Assembly (NCBI RefSeq): GCF_003751265.1
Contig: NZ_RJKN01000001.1
Location: forward strand, 434,001-498,000
Direction of reading: 5' to 3'
DNA: 64,000 nt
Origin: Pseudokineococcus lusitanus
Lineage (GTDB): Bacteria > Actinomycetota > Actinomycetes > Actinomycetales > Quadrisphaeraceae
Position 1 is the first letter of the stretch; every line of letters begins with the position of its first letter. A program made the position numbers and the translations under genes. This document shows positions 37,399 to 45,853 of the stretch, one piece after another. A model generated the notes under the pieces. It searched no databases, was not told the origin of the DNA, and saw only the letters and a list, made by a program, of their open reading frames with translations.

Positions 37399-38457
37399 TC
37401 AGGAGACGGTCGTCGCGCCCGCGCCGTAGCCCTCGCCCGCGACGGCGGCCGCGAGGGTCTCGACGATCTCGTCGAGGCCGTAGGTCGCCGACAGGGCCGT
37501 CGGCGGGGAGACGGAGGAGACGAGCGACTGGCCCGTGACCAGCGCGATGCCGTCGCCCGCGTACTGGGGCAGCGCCTGCGTCGACGGCTTGGCGAGGAAG
37601 GTGTCCTGCGCCTCGGGGGTGTCCGCGTAGTTGAGGAGGACGTCCGCCGTCAGCTCGTCGGTGCGCTCGGGGCTCAGCGTGAAGAAGAAGGTCGACTCGC
37701 CGGTGTCGAGGTCGGTGACGCTGGGCGCCGTCTCGAAGCCGAGGTCCTCGAGGAAGCCGACCCGCGGGTCCGCCGGCAGGTAGACGTAGAAGGCGTCGAG
37801 GTCGTAGACGGCCGCGATGGTCGACCCCTCGAACTCGGGGTGCTCGGCGGCGGCCGCGGAGACCTGCTCGTCGATGTCGGCGAGGACCTGCTCGGCCTCC
37901 GCCTCGCGCCCGAGCGCCTCGCCCGCCGTCGTGACGACGTCGCGCCACGGCGTGGACCACGGCTGGTCGGGGTAGGCGACGACGGGCGCGATGGCCTCGA
38001 GCCGGTCGAACTGCTCCTGGGTGAGCCCCGAGTACTGGGCGAGGATGACGTCGGGGTCGGCCGCGAGGATCTCCTCGTACGGCGGCTCCTCGCCCTCGGT
38101 GAGCAGCGTCGGAACCTCGGCGCCGGCCTCGTCGAGCGCGGTGCGCACCCACGGCAGGACGCCCTCCTCGTCGCCGCCGTAGGTCTGCGTGGGGATGGCC
38201 ACGGGCACGACGCCGAGCGCGATGGCGGCGTCCGTCGTCCCCCAGCCCCAGGTGACGACGCGCTCGGGCGCCTCCTCGATGACGGCCGGGCCGAGCGCGC
38301 TCTCGATGGTCACGGGCTCCCAGGCCGCCGCGGCCGTCGTGCCCCCCGAGGGCGCCGCGCCCTCGTCGGACGTGCCGGCGTCGTCGGAGCCGCAGGCGGG
38401 CAGGAGCAGGAGGACCGCCGCGGCGGCGGGCAGCAGGCGGAGGGTCGTGCGAGGCAT
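37399..38457 (-). CDS. Ferric-siderophore ABC transporter substrate-binding lipoprotein
   Basis: Predicted 352 residues. Lipobox LPAC with Cys22. FepB/FatB-type fold (PF01497): VVTWGWGTTDAAIALGVVP and DPDVILAQYSGL are family landmarks. Binds ferric siderophore at the membrane. Start ATG 38455-38457 with an AAGG ribosome-binding site. A DtxR/IdeR-type box lies 28 bases upstream, so it has its own iron-repressed promoter although its ATPase gene is next door. Confidence 0.9.
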   Translation of the reverse strand: MPRTTLRLLPAAAAVLLLLPACGSDDAGTSDEGAAPSGGTTAAAAWEPVTIESALGPAVIEEAPERVVTWGWGTTDAAIALGVVPVAIPTQTYGGDEEGVLPWVRTALDEAGAEVPTLLTEGEEPPYEEILAADPDVILAQYSGLTQEQFDRLEAIAPVVAYPDQPWSTPWRDVVTTAGEALGREAEAEQVLADIDEQVSAAAAEHPEFEGSTIAAVYDLDAFYVYLPADPRVGFLEDLGFETAPSVTDLDTGESTFFFTLSPERTDELTADVLLNYADTPEAQDTFLAKPSTQALPQYAGDGIALVTGQSLVSSVSPPTALSATYGLDEIVETLAAAVAGEGYGAGATTVS

Positions 38458-38484
38458 GGGGGCACCTTCGGGCTCGGGCGGTGG

Positions 38485-38503
38485 TGAGGTCAGGCTCACC
38501 TTA
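38485..38503 (-). promoter_or_regulatory. DtxR/IdeR-type iron box upstream of the siderophore-binding protein gene
   Basis: TAAGGTGAGCCTGACCTCA on the minus strand matches the iron-box consensus TTAGGTTAGGCTAACCTAA at 14 of 19 positions. It lies 28 to 46 bases before the start codon. Confidence 0.65.
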
Positions 38504-38533
38504 GCCAGAGCGGGTGGGTGCGGACGCCCCGTC

Positions 38534-39385
38534 TCAGCGCGGGACGACGAGGGGCCCGCCGGTCACCGGGTCGGCGAGCACGACGGACTCGAGCGCGAAG
38601 GCGTCCCGCACGCACCGCTCGGTGAGGACCTCCTCGGGCCGGCCCTGCGCGTGGACCCGTCCCCCGGCCATGACGACGAGGTGGTCGGCGTACCGGGCGG
38701 CCATGTTGAGGTCGTGCAGCACCATGAGGACGGTCGTGCCGGCGGAGCGGTTGAGGTCGCGCAGCAGCTGCAGCACCTCGACCTGGTGGGCCACGTCCAG
38801 GTAGGTCGTCGGCTCGTCGAGGAGGAGGACGCGCGGCTGCTGGGCGAGCACCATGGCGACCCAGACCCGCTGGCGCTGGCCGCCCGAGAGCTCCTCGACG
38901 CGCCGCCCTGCGAGGTCGTGGGTCCGGGTGACCGCGAGCGCCCGCGCCACCACGCGGTCGTCCTCGGCCGACCACCGCTGGAACGGGCCGTGGTGGGGGT
39001 GCCGGCCGCGCCCCACGAGGTCGCCGACGGTGATGCCCTCCGGCGCGAGCGGGTGCTGCGGCAGCAGGCCGACGACGGAGGCGAAGGCGCGGGGCGACGT
39101 GCGGGCGACGTCGCGGCCGTCGAGCGTGACGCGGCCGGTCGCGGGGCGCTGCAGCCGGGCGAGGGCCCGCAGCAGCGAGGACTTGCCGCAGCCGTTGGCG
39201 CCGACGACGACGCTCACCTGCCCGGACGGCACCTCGAGGTCGACCTCGTGGACGACGCGGCGGCCGGAGTACTCGACGGACACGCCCCGGGCGACGAGGG
39301 CGGGCGGCGGGGTGCCGTCGCCGCCGAGGGCGCCGAGCGGGTCGACCGCGGCGGGCGCGGCGGGCGGGGCGGTCGTCGGGGCCAT
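38534..39385 (-). CDS. Ferric-siderophore ABC transporter ATPase
   Basis: Predicted 283 residues. Walker A GANGCGKSS, Q-loop LLPQHPLAP, signature LSGGQRQRVW, Walker B VLLLDEPTTYLD, H-loop LHD. FepC/FhuC type. ATG 39385 overlaps the stop of the permease upstream (TGATG). Confidence 0.92.
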   Translation of the reverse strand: MAPTTAPPAAPAAVDPLGALGGDGTPPPALVARGVSVEYSGRRVVHEVDLEVPSGQVSVVVGANGCGKSSLLRALARLQRPATGRVTLDGRDVARTSPRAFASVVGLLPQHPLAPEGITVGDLVGRGRHPHHGPFQRWSAEDDRVVARALAVTRTHDLAGRRVEELSGGQRQRVWVAMVLAQQPRVLLLDEPTTYLDVAHQVEVLQLLRDLNRSAGTTVLMVLHDLNMAARYADHLVVMAGGRVHAQGRPEEVLTERCVRDAFALESVVLADPVTGGPLVVPR

Positions 39386-40488
39386 CAGGCACCTCCGGGG
39401 CGGGGGCGGACGGTGGTGAGGAGCCAGAGCAGGTACACGCCGCCGACGACGCCCGTCACGAGGCCGACGGGCACCTGGCGCCCGTCGAGCGCGTGCTGGG
39501 CGAGGACGTCGCAGGCGGTGACGAGCGTCACCCCGACCGCAGCGGTCGGGAGCAGCGCCGCCCGCCCGTCGCCGACGAGGCGCCGGGCGACCGGGGCCGA
39601 GGCGAGGGCGACGAAGGCGACGGGACCGGCCGCCGCGGTGGCGGTGGCCGCGAGCCCCACGGCGAGGAGCACGGCCACGAGCCGGGTCGCGCCGGCCCGG
39701 ACGCCGAGCGCCGTCGCGGCCTGCTCCCCCAGCGCGAGGACGTCGAGCCGCCGCGAGAGGGCGAGCGCGAGGGGGACGAGGACGACGAGGGCGACGGCCA
39801 GCCGGGCGTTGCCCTCCCACGAGGCGGAGGCGACGGAGCCGCTGATCCACGTCAGGGCGGTCTGGGCGTCCTGGACGTCGCTGCGGCTGAGGAGGTAGCC
39901 GAGGACGCTCGACGCGGCGAAGGCGAGGCCGATGCCGCAGAGGACGAACCGGCGGCCGTCGAGCCCGCCGCGCCAGGCCAGCGCGAGCGTGGCGCCCGCG
40001 GCGACGAGGGCGCCGACCAGCGCGCCGAGCGGCACCCACGCGGCGTCGAGGCGCAGGACGAGGAGGACGGCCACGGCGCCGACCGCGGCGCCCTGGGTGA
40101 CGCCGATGACGTCCGGCGAGGCCAGCGGGTTGCGCAGCACGGACTGGAACAGCCCGCCCGACAGCGCGAGCCCGACGCCGACGAGCGCGCCGAGCGCCAG
40201 CCGCGGCCCGCGGAACTCGCCGAGGACGAGCTCCGTGATCTCGTCGCCCTGCCCGACGAGGCCCAGCGCCACCTGGCGCAGCGGGAGGGGGAAGTCGCCC
40301 ACGGACAGGCTGACGCCCGCCACGACGAGCGACAGCAGCAGGAGGGCGCCGGTGACGCCGGCCGAGCGGCGACGCCTCCGGCGCGACGCCCCCCGCAGGA
40401 GGTCGAGGGCGACGCGCTCGGCGTCGGCGACCTCGGCCGGGCCGGGCGGCACGGCGGGGCCCGGCCGCTGCGCGACGTCCGCGCTCAC
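39385..40488 (-). CDS. Ferric-siderophore ABC transporter permease (FepG type)
   Basis: Predicted 367 residues, about nine membrane helices; FecCD family: GVSLSVGDFPLPL, FRGPRLALGALVGVGLALSGGLFQ, NPLASPDVIGVTQGAA. N-terminal 45 residues are cytosolic. GTG 40486-40488 overlaps the previous permease stop (GTGA). Confidence 0.92.
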   Translation of the reverse strand: MSADVAQRPGPAVPPGPAEVADAERVALDLLRGASRRRRRRSAGVTGALLLLSLVVAGVSLSVGDFPLPLRQVALGLVGQGDEITELVLGEFRGPRLALGALVGVGLALSGGLFQSVLRNPLASPDVIGVTQGAAVGAVAVLLVLRLDAAWVPLGALVGALVAAGATLALAWRGGLDGRRFVLCGIGLAFAASSVLGYLLSRSDVQDAQTALTWISGSVASASWEGNARLAVALVVLVPLALALSRRLDVLALGEQAATALGVRAGATRLVAVLLAVGLAATATAAAGPVAFVALASAPVARRLVGDGRAALLPTAAVGVTLVTACDVLAQHALDGRQVPVGLVTGVVGGVYLLWLLTTVRPRPGGA

Positions 40489-41576
40489 GCCGTCACCGCC
40501 CGCGAGCGCCGCACGACGGCGACGAGCACCGGGGCGCCGACGAGGGCGACGACGAGCCCGGCCTGCAGCTCCGACGGCGGCACGACGACACGACCGACGA
40601 CGTCCGCGACGAGGAGGAGGACCGGGCCGGCGAGGACGGAGCACGGGAGGACGAGGCGGTGCCCCTGCCCGACGAGCAGCCGGACGGCGTGCGGCACGAC
40701 GAGGCCGACGAAGACGACCGGGCCGGCGAGGGCGGTCGCCCCGCCCGCGAGGAGCACGGCGGCGACGAGGACGACGGCCCGGCCGAGCCCCACCCGCTGG
40801 CCGAGCCCGCGGGCGAGGTCGTCGCCGAGCGCCATGGCGTCGAGGAAGCGCGCGGAGCCGAGCGCCAGCACGACGCCGACGGCGACCAGCGGCCCGGTGG
40901 CGAGGACGACGTCCCACCCGCGGCTCGACAGCGAGCCGACGGACCAGAAGCGGTAGACGTCGAGCGTGGTCCGGTCGCCGAGCACGACGAGGGTCAGCAG
41001 CGACGTCGCGACGGCGTTGACGGCGGCGCCGACGAGGGCCAGCTTGACCGGCGTCGCCCCGCCCCAGCCGAGCGAGGCCACGACGAGCACGACGGCCCCC
41101 GCGACCGCGGCGCCCGCCACGGCGAACCACACGAGGCCCGACGCCGCGGTGACGCCCGTCGTGGCGATCGCCGTGACCACCGCCAGCGACGCCCCGGCGT
41201 TGATGCCGAGGAGTCCGGGGTCGGCCACGGGGTTGCGCGTGAGGCCCTGCAGGAGGGCGCCGGACAGCCCGAGCGCCGCGCCCGCGACGAGCCCGACGAC
41301 GGTCCGCGGCAGCCGCAGGTCACGGACGACGAGGTGGTCGTTGTCCCCGGCGACCGGCGACCAGAGCGCCTGCCAGACGGTGCCGAGGGAGAGCGGCCGG
41401 CTGCCCACCGCGAGGCTGGCCGCCACGGCCAGGACGAGCAGCGCGACGAGGACGGCCACGACGACCACCCGGCGCGACGCCGTCCGCGGCCGGGCGGCGT
41501 CGGCGGTGCCGGGCGTCAGGGCCGGCGCGTCCGGGGTCGCGGCGGCGCCGGGCGCGGTCGCCGACGAGGGCTCCAC
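40485..41576 (-). CDS. Ferric-siderophore ABC transporter permease (FepD type)
   Basis: Predicted 363 residues, FecCD family: VVRDLRLPRTVVGLVAGAALGLSGALLQ, NPVADPGLLGINAGA. First gene of permease-permease-ATPase; the start GTG 41574-41576 follows GGAGG. A DtxR/IdeR-type box at 41614-41633 sits upstream. Confidence 0.92.
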   Translation of the reverse strand: MEPSSATAPGAAATPDAPALTPGTADAARPRTASRRVVVVAVLVALLVLAVAASLAVGSRPLSLGTVWQALWSPVAGDNDHLVVRDLRLPRTVVGLVAGAALGLSGALLQGLTRNPVADPGLLGINAGASLAVVTAIATTGVTAASGLVWFAVAGAAVAGAVVLVVASLGWGGATPVKLALVGAAVNAVATSLLTLVVLGDRTTLDVYRFWSVGSLSSRGWDVVLATGPLVAVGVVLALGSARFLDAMALGDDLARGLGQRVGLGRAVVLVAAVLLAGGATALAGPVVFVGLVVPHAVRLLVGQGHRLVLPCSVLAGPVLLLVADVVGRVVVPPSELQAGLVVALVGAPVLVAVVRRSRAVTA

Positions 41577-41613
41577 GGGCGGGCCTCCGGGTGCTCGACG
41601 ACGGTGCGCGGAC

Positions 41614-41633
41614 GTTAGGAGAGCCTAACCGTC
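41614..41633 (-). promoter_or_regulatory. DtxR/IdeR-type iron box upstream of the permease operon
   Basis: Inverted repeat GTTAGG-AGAG-CCTAAC (41614-41629), about 14 of 19 matches to the consensus, 38 bases before the permease start. Indicates iron-dependent repression. Confidence 0.68.
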
Positions 41634-41692
41634 CACGCGCCCGTCGACGCCACCCCCGGAGGGGTCGCCCGCTCGCCCGCTCGCCGCCCGGG

Positions 41693-42814
41693 TCAGCGCC
41701 CGGAGATGAGGTCCCGCAGCCGCCCGAAGACGCCGCCGCCCGCGCTCGTCAGGCGCCCCTCGGGCGCCTGCTCGCCGCGGAGGTCGGCGAGCTCGCGGAG
41801 CAGCTGCTCCTGGCGCTCGTCGAGCCGGGTCGGGGTCTGCACGTCGACGTGGACGAGCAGGTCGCCGCGGCCGCCGCCGCGCAGGTGGCCGACGCCGAGC
41901 CCGCGGAGGGTGTGGACCTCGCCGGACTGCGTGCCGCCCCGGACGTCGACCTGCTGGCCGCCGTCGAGCGTGTCGACCGTCAGCGTCGTGCCGAGCGCGG
42001 CGGCCGTCATGGGGACCTGCACGGTGCAGTGGAGGTCGTCCCCGCGGCGGGTGAAGGTCTCGTGCGCCTTCTCGACCACCTCGACGTACAGGTCGCCGGG
42101 GGGACCGCCCGCGACGCCCACCTCGCTCTGGCCCGCGAGCTGGACCCGCGTGCCCGTCGAGACGCCCGCGGGGATGCGGACGGTGAGGGTGCGGCGCTCC
42201 TGGACGCGGCCCTCGCCGGCGCACTCGGGGCACGGCGACGGGATGGTCGTGCCGAAGCCGCCGCAGCCGGGGCACGGCATGGCCGTCGTCACCTGGCCGA
42301 GGAAGCTGCGGACCTGCCGCTGGACCTGGCCGCGGCCGCCGCAGACGTCGCAGGTCCGCGGCGAGGTGCCGGGCTGGCAGCACGAGCCGGAGCACGTGGA
42401 GCAGACGACGGCCGTGTCGACGGAGATCTCCTTGTCGACGCCGAAGACGGCGTCGTGCAGCTCGACCTCGACGCGCAGGAGGGCGTCGGCACCGCGGCGG
42501 GCCCGGCTGGCCGGGCCACGGGCGCCCGCACCGCCGGCGGCGCCGCCGAAGAAGGTGTCGAAGATGTCGCTGAAGCCGAAGCCCCCGGCCGCGCCCCCGC
42601 CGCCGAAGCCCCCGAGGGTCTCGCCGCGGTCGTAGGCGCGGCGCTTGTCCGGGTTGGACAGCACGTCGTAGGCCGCCGAGACGTCCTTGAACCGGTCCGC
42701 GGCGTCGGGGTTGACGTCGGGGTGGTACTTGCGCGCCAGCTTGCGGTAGGCCTTCTTGATGTCCTCCGTCGACGCGTCGCGGGAGACGCCGAGGGCCTCG
42801 TAGTGGTCGCTCAC
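41693..42814 (-). CDS. dnaJ: Chaperone DnaJ (type I)
   Basis: Predicted 373 residues. J domain with HPD, Gly/Phe-rich linker ([11 protein letters not shown]), then a zinc domain with repeated CxxC motifs: CSTCSGSC (first, with Cys where Gly is usual), [18 protein letters not shown] and CPECAGEG. Partner of DnaK. GTG 42812-42814 is preceded by three copies of CGAGCACCCC. Follows hrcA by 84 bases. Confidence 0.95.
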   Translation of the reverse strand: MSDHYEALGVSRDASTEDIKKAYRKLARKYHPDVNPDAADRFKDVSAAYDVLSNPDKRRAYDRGETLGGFGGGGAAGGFGFSDIFDTFFGGAAGGAGARGPASRARRGADALLRVEVELHDAVFGVDKEISVDTAVVCSTCSGSCCQPGTSPRTCDVCGGRGQVQRQVRSFLGQVTTAMPCPGCGGFGTTIPSPCPECAGEGRVQERRTLTVRIPAGVSTGTRVQLAGQSEVGVAGGPPGDLYVEVVEKAHETFTRRGDDLHCTVQVPMTAAALGTTLTVDTLDGGQQVDVRGGTQSGEVHTLRGLGVGHLRGGGRGDLLVHVDVQTPTRLDERQEQLLRELADLRGEQAPEGRLTSAGGGVFGRLRDLISGR

Positions 42815-42815
42815 C

Positions 42816-42860
42816 GGGGTGCTCGCTCCTGTCGGTCGGGGTGCTCGGGCGGGGTGCTCG
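42816..42860. repeat. Three copies of GGGGTGCTCG in the hrcA-dnaJ gap
   Basis: Copies at 42816-42825, 42838-42847 and 42851-42860. The first lies in the dnaJ ribosome-binding region. Looks like slippage or a local short repeat. Confidence 0.6.
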
Positions 42861-42898
42861 CTACGGGGGCGGGCGGCGCGGGCCGCCCGGCGGCGGGG

Positions 42899-43930
42899 TC
42901 AGCCGCCGATGATGCGCGAGACGTAGCGGGCGACCGCCCGCACCGCCGCCATCGTCGTGGGGTAGTCCATCCGGGTCGGCCCCAGGACGCCGAGGTGGGC
43001 CACCACCTCGCCGCCGGTGCCGTAGCCGCTCGTGACCACGGAGGTCTCGAGCAGCCGGTCGTGCGCCAGCTCGCGGCCGATCCGCACCTGCACGCCGCCG
43101 GTGGCGGCACCGGCGTCGTCGGCCATCTCGCCGAGCAGCCGCAGCAGGACGACCTGCTCCTCGATGGCCTCGAGGACCGGCGAGATCGACTGCGGGAAGT
43201 CCAGGCCCGAGCGGGCGAGGTTGGCCGTCCCCGCGAGGACGACGCGCTCCTCGCGCTGGCCGGCGAGGGACTCCTCCAGCACGCGCAGGACGGCGCGGAC
43301 GACGTCGCGCTCGTGCGGCGGGAACTCCTCGGGGAGGCTCGGCAGCCGGGCCACGAGCGCGTCGAGCCGGGCGCCCGCCGACACCGCGGCGATGCGGGTG
43401 CGCATCGACGCGACGAGGTCCTCGGGGACCTCCTGGCCGACGTCGACCGTGCGCTGCTCGACGCGTCCGGAGTCCGTGATGAGCACGAGCAGCAGCCGCG
43501 GGCCGCCGAGCGGCACGAGCTCGACGTGCCGCACGGTCGCCCGGCTCAGCGACGGGTACTGCACGACGGCGACCTGGCGCGTCAGCTGCGCGAGCGCCCG
43601 GACGGTGCGGGTGAGCACGTCGTCGAGGTCGGTGGCGTCGTCGAGGAGGGTCGAGATGGCACGGCGCTCGGCGAGCGACAGGGGCTTGACCGTGGCCAGC
43701 CGGTCGACGAACGCCCGGTAGCCCTTGTCCGTGGGGACGCGGCCGGCGCTCGTGTGGGGCTGGGCGATGTAGCCCTCCTCCTCGAGGACGGCCATGTCGT
43801 TGCGGATGGTGGCGGGCGAGACGCCGAGGCTGTGGCGCTCGACGAGGACCTTGGAGCCGACGGGCTCCCGGGTGGCCACGTAGTCCTCGACGATGGCCCG
43901 CAGGACCGCCAGCCGTCGCTCGTCGCTCAT
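42899..43930 (-). CDS. hrcA: Heat-inducible transcription repressor HrcA
   Basis: Predicted 343 residues. N-terminal winged helix ([38 protein letters not shown]) and C-terminal dimer domain. Binds CIRCE, and a CIRCE element lies upstream of its own start. ATG 43928-43930 follows GGAGG. hrcA-dnaJ are likely one transcript. Confidence 0.96.
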   Translation of the reverse strand: MSDERRLAVLRAIVEDYVATREPVGSKVLVERHSLGVSPATIRNDMAVLEEEGYIAQPHTSAGRVPTDKGYRAFVDRLATVKPLSLAERRAISTLLDDATDLDDVLTRTVRALAQLTRQVAVVQYPSLSRATVRHVELVPLGGPRLLLVLITDSGRVEQRTVDVGQEVPEDLVASMRTRIAAVSAGARLDALVARLPSLPEEFPPHERDVVRAVLRVLEESLAGQREERVVLAGTANLARSGLDFPQSISPVLEAIEEQVVLLRLLGEMADDAGAATGGVQVRIGRELAHDRLLETSVVTSGYGTGGEVVAHLGVLGPTRMDYPTTMAAVRAVARYVSRIIGG

Positions 43931-43974
43931 CCGTGGTCCTCCTCGCCGCCCGGGTCCGAGCCCGTGGCGCCGCG

Positions 43975-44001
43975 CTGGCACTCGGGCAGATCGAGTGCCA
44001 A
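43975..44001 (-). promoter_or_regulatory. CIRCE element upstream of hrcA
   Basis: Inverted repeat TTGGCACTC-N9-GAGTGCCAG read on the minus strand, close to the canonical TTAGCACTC-N9-GAGTGCTAA. It lies 44 bases before hrcA and 61 bases before the divergent DUF3097 gene. Confidence 0.92.
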
Positions 44002-44048
44002 GCCTACGCCTCGCCGCGGGCCTGCCCGGCTCCGTCGGGGGTGCGGGC

Positions 44049-44054
44049 TAGCGT
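44049..44054 (+). promoter_or_regulatory. Possible -10 box, leaderless DUF3097 transcript
   Basis: TAGCGT followed by seven bases and the ATG at 44062; no ribosome-binding site. CIRCE ends 48 bases before this box. Confidence 0.45.
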
Positions 44055-44061
44055 CCCGCGC

Positions 44062-45027
44062 ATGCCCGAGCGCCCCGCCGGCCGTCCTCCCGCCCGCCCC
44101 CTCCCGCGGACCGGGACGCCCGCCGCGACCACCGGCCGACCGGGCGACCGCTACGGCGCCGACGTCCTCGCCGGGGGCCGTGCGGCCTGGGCGACGCCGC
44201 CGCGCGGGCGCAGCACCGACCTCGCGGCCGAGCGCGGCGTCGTCGTCGAGGACGTCGACACCGGCTGGGTGGGGGCCGTCGTCCGCGTCGAGAAGGCGGG
44301 CGGGGTCCACGTCGTCCACCTCGAGGACCGCCGCGGGCGCACACGGGCCTTCCCGCTCGGTCCCGGCTTCCTCCTCGACGGCCGGCCCGTGCGCCTCGTG
44401 CCGCCGCGCCCGGCCGCCCCCGCACGCCCCGCCGCCGGCGGCGTCGCGCCCGGGCGGACCGCCAGCGGCTCCGTCGCCGTCGCGGGGCACCGCGCCCGCG
44501 TGGCCCGCGGCAGCCGGATCTGGGTGGAGGGCCGCCACGACGCCGAGCTCGTCGAGAAGGTGTGGGGCGACGACCTGCGCGTCGAGGGCGTCGTCGTGCA
44601 GCCGCTCGACGGCGTCGACGACCTCTCGGGCGCGCTCGAGGACTTCGCGCCCGGGCCGGGCCGCCGGGTCGGCGTGCTCGTCGACCACCTCGTGCCGGGC
44701 ACGAAGGAGCAGCGGCTCGTCGACGCCGCGCTCGCCGACCGGCGGTGGCGGGGGCTCGTGCACGTGGTCGGCCACCCCTACGTGGACGTGTGGCAGGCCG
44801 TCCGCCCCCAGCGGCTGGGGCTCGAGCGGTGGCCGGTGATCCCCCGCGGGACGTCGTGGAAGCACGGCGTCCTGGCCCACCTCGGCTGGGCGCACGAGGA
44901 CCAGCGGGACGTCGCCCACGGCTGGAAGCGCATCCTCGGGACGGTCCGCACCATCGCCGACCTCGAGCCGACGCTCTCCGGCCGGGTCGAGGAGCTCATC
45001 GACTTCGTCACCGAGCCCGGCACCTGA
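44062..45027 (+). CDS. DUF3097 family protein
   Basis: Predicted 321 residues. WVEGRHDAELVEKVWGDDLRVEGVVV is a TOPRIM-like stretch (E and D residues), and GTSWKHGVLAHLGWAHEDQRDVAHGWKRILGTVR is the family signature. The domain is common in actinobacteria and its role is unknown; a nucleic-acid function is possible. ATG 44062. Divergent from hrcA. Confidence 0.88.
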   Translation: MPERPAGRPPARPLPRTGTPAATTGRPGDRYGADVLAGGRAAWATPPRGRSTDLAAERGVVVEDVDTGWVGAVVRVEKAGGVHVVHLEDRRGRTRAFPLGPGFLLDGRPVRLVPPRPAAPARPAAGGVAPGRTASGSVAVAGHRARVARGSRIWVEGRHDAELVEKVWGDDLRVEGVVVQPLDGVDDLSGALEDFAPGPGRRVGVLVDHLVPGTKEQRLVDAALADRRWRGLVHVVGHPYVDVWQAVRPQRLGLERWPVIPRGTSWKHGVLAHLGWAHEDQRDVAHGWKRILGTVRTIADLEPTLSGRVEELIDFVTEPGT

Positions 45028-45085
45028 GCCGTCGGTAGCCTGGCCGGACGGCCGCCGACCGGTGGTCGTGCGGAAGGAGCCCCTC

Positions 45086-45685
45086 GTGAGCCAGCAGCCC
45101 GGCGACCCCGGCGACGCGCCCCGGTACGACGGACCGCCCCCGGGCGACCGGCAGCCCTCCTACGGCCAGCAGCCGCCCTCCGGCCAGGCCCCGTCGTCGG
45201 GGCAGCAGCCCTACGGCCAGCAGCCGTCGTACGGCCAGCAGCCGTCGTACGGCCAGGCGCCGTCCGGTCAGCAGCCCTACGGCCAGCAGCACGGCCAGTA
45301 CCGCGGCGAGGAGCCGGGCCGCGGTCCCGCCCCCCGCCCGACGGGCGGCGACGACCTCTCCCCCGCCGACCAGCGGCTCTGGGCGACGCTGACCCACCTC
45401 GGAGGCATCTTCCTCTACGTCCTGGCGCCGCTCGTGGCCTTCCTCGTCCTGCGCGACCGCGGCATCTTCGTGCAGGACCAGACGCGCGAGGCCCTCAACT
45501 TCCAGATCACCGTCCTGGTCCTCTGGGCGGTCGTCGGGTTCCTCAACCTCATCAGCTTCGGCTTCCTCTTCCTCCTGGTGCTGCTTCTCCCCGTCTACGT
45601 CGCCGTCCTGGCGATCATCGCGGCGGTGCGGGCCAACCGCGGCGAGCGCTACCGCTACCCGCTCACCCTGCGCCTCGTGCGCTGA
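45086..45685 (+). CDS. DUF4870-like membrane protein with PSYGQQ repeats
   Basis: Predicted 199 residues. Residues 1-75 are low complexity with repeated QQPSYGQ, a probably disordered extension. The remainder has WATLTHLGGIFLYVLAPLVAFLVL and two further membrane helices, as in DUF4870. GTG 45086 follows AAGGAG. Function unknown. Confidence 0.85.
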   Translation: MSQQPGDPGDAPRYDGPPPGDRQPSYGQQPPSGQAPSSGQQPYGQQPSYGQQPSYGQAPSGQQPYGQQHGQYRGEEPGRGPAPRPTGGDDLSPADQRLWATLTHLGGIFLYVLAPLVAFLVLRDRGIFVQDQTREALNFQITVLVLWAVVGFLNLISFGFLFLLVLLLPVYVAVLAIIAAVRANRGERYRYPLTLRLVR

Positions 45686-45701
45686 CCCCCTCCTCCGGCG
45701 C

Positions 45702-45840
45702 GAGCAGGCGCCTGTTCGTCGTCGAAGGGCCTCCCGGGACGCGAACAGGCGCCTGCTCGTCGTTGTGGGGCTTCCCGGGACGCGAACAGGCGCCTGTTCG
45801 TCGTCGAGGAGCCCTGCCGATCACGAGCAGGCGCCCGGTC
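45702..45840. repeat. 41-bp tandem array II: four GGCGCC-centred palindromes
   Basis: Cores at 45702-45717, 45743-45758, 45784-45799 and 45825-45840 with exact 41-bp spacing. The third is the perfect palindrome GAACAGGCGCCTGTTC. Copies 1-3 are followed by GTCGT and a variable spacer. The last copy ends in GGTC, as in array I. It fills the gap between DUF4870 (stop 45685) and hemW (stop 45854). Confidence 0.88.
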
Positions 45841-45853
45841 GTCCGAGAGCCGG

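Noticed and set aside
41634-41692. rsmE between dnaJ and the iron genes
   Set aside because: The gap is too short for a gene; no methyltransferase frame is present there or elsewhere in the window.
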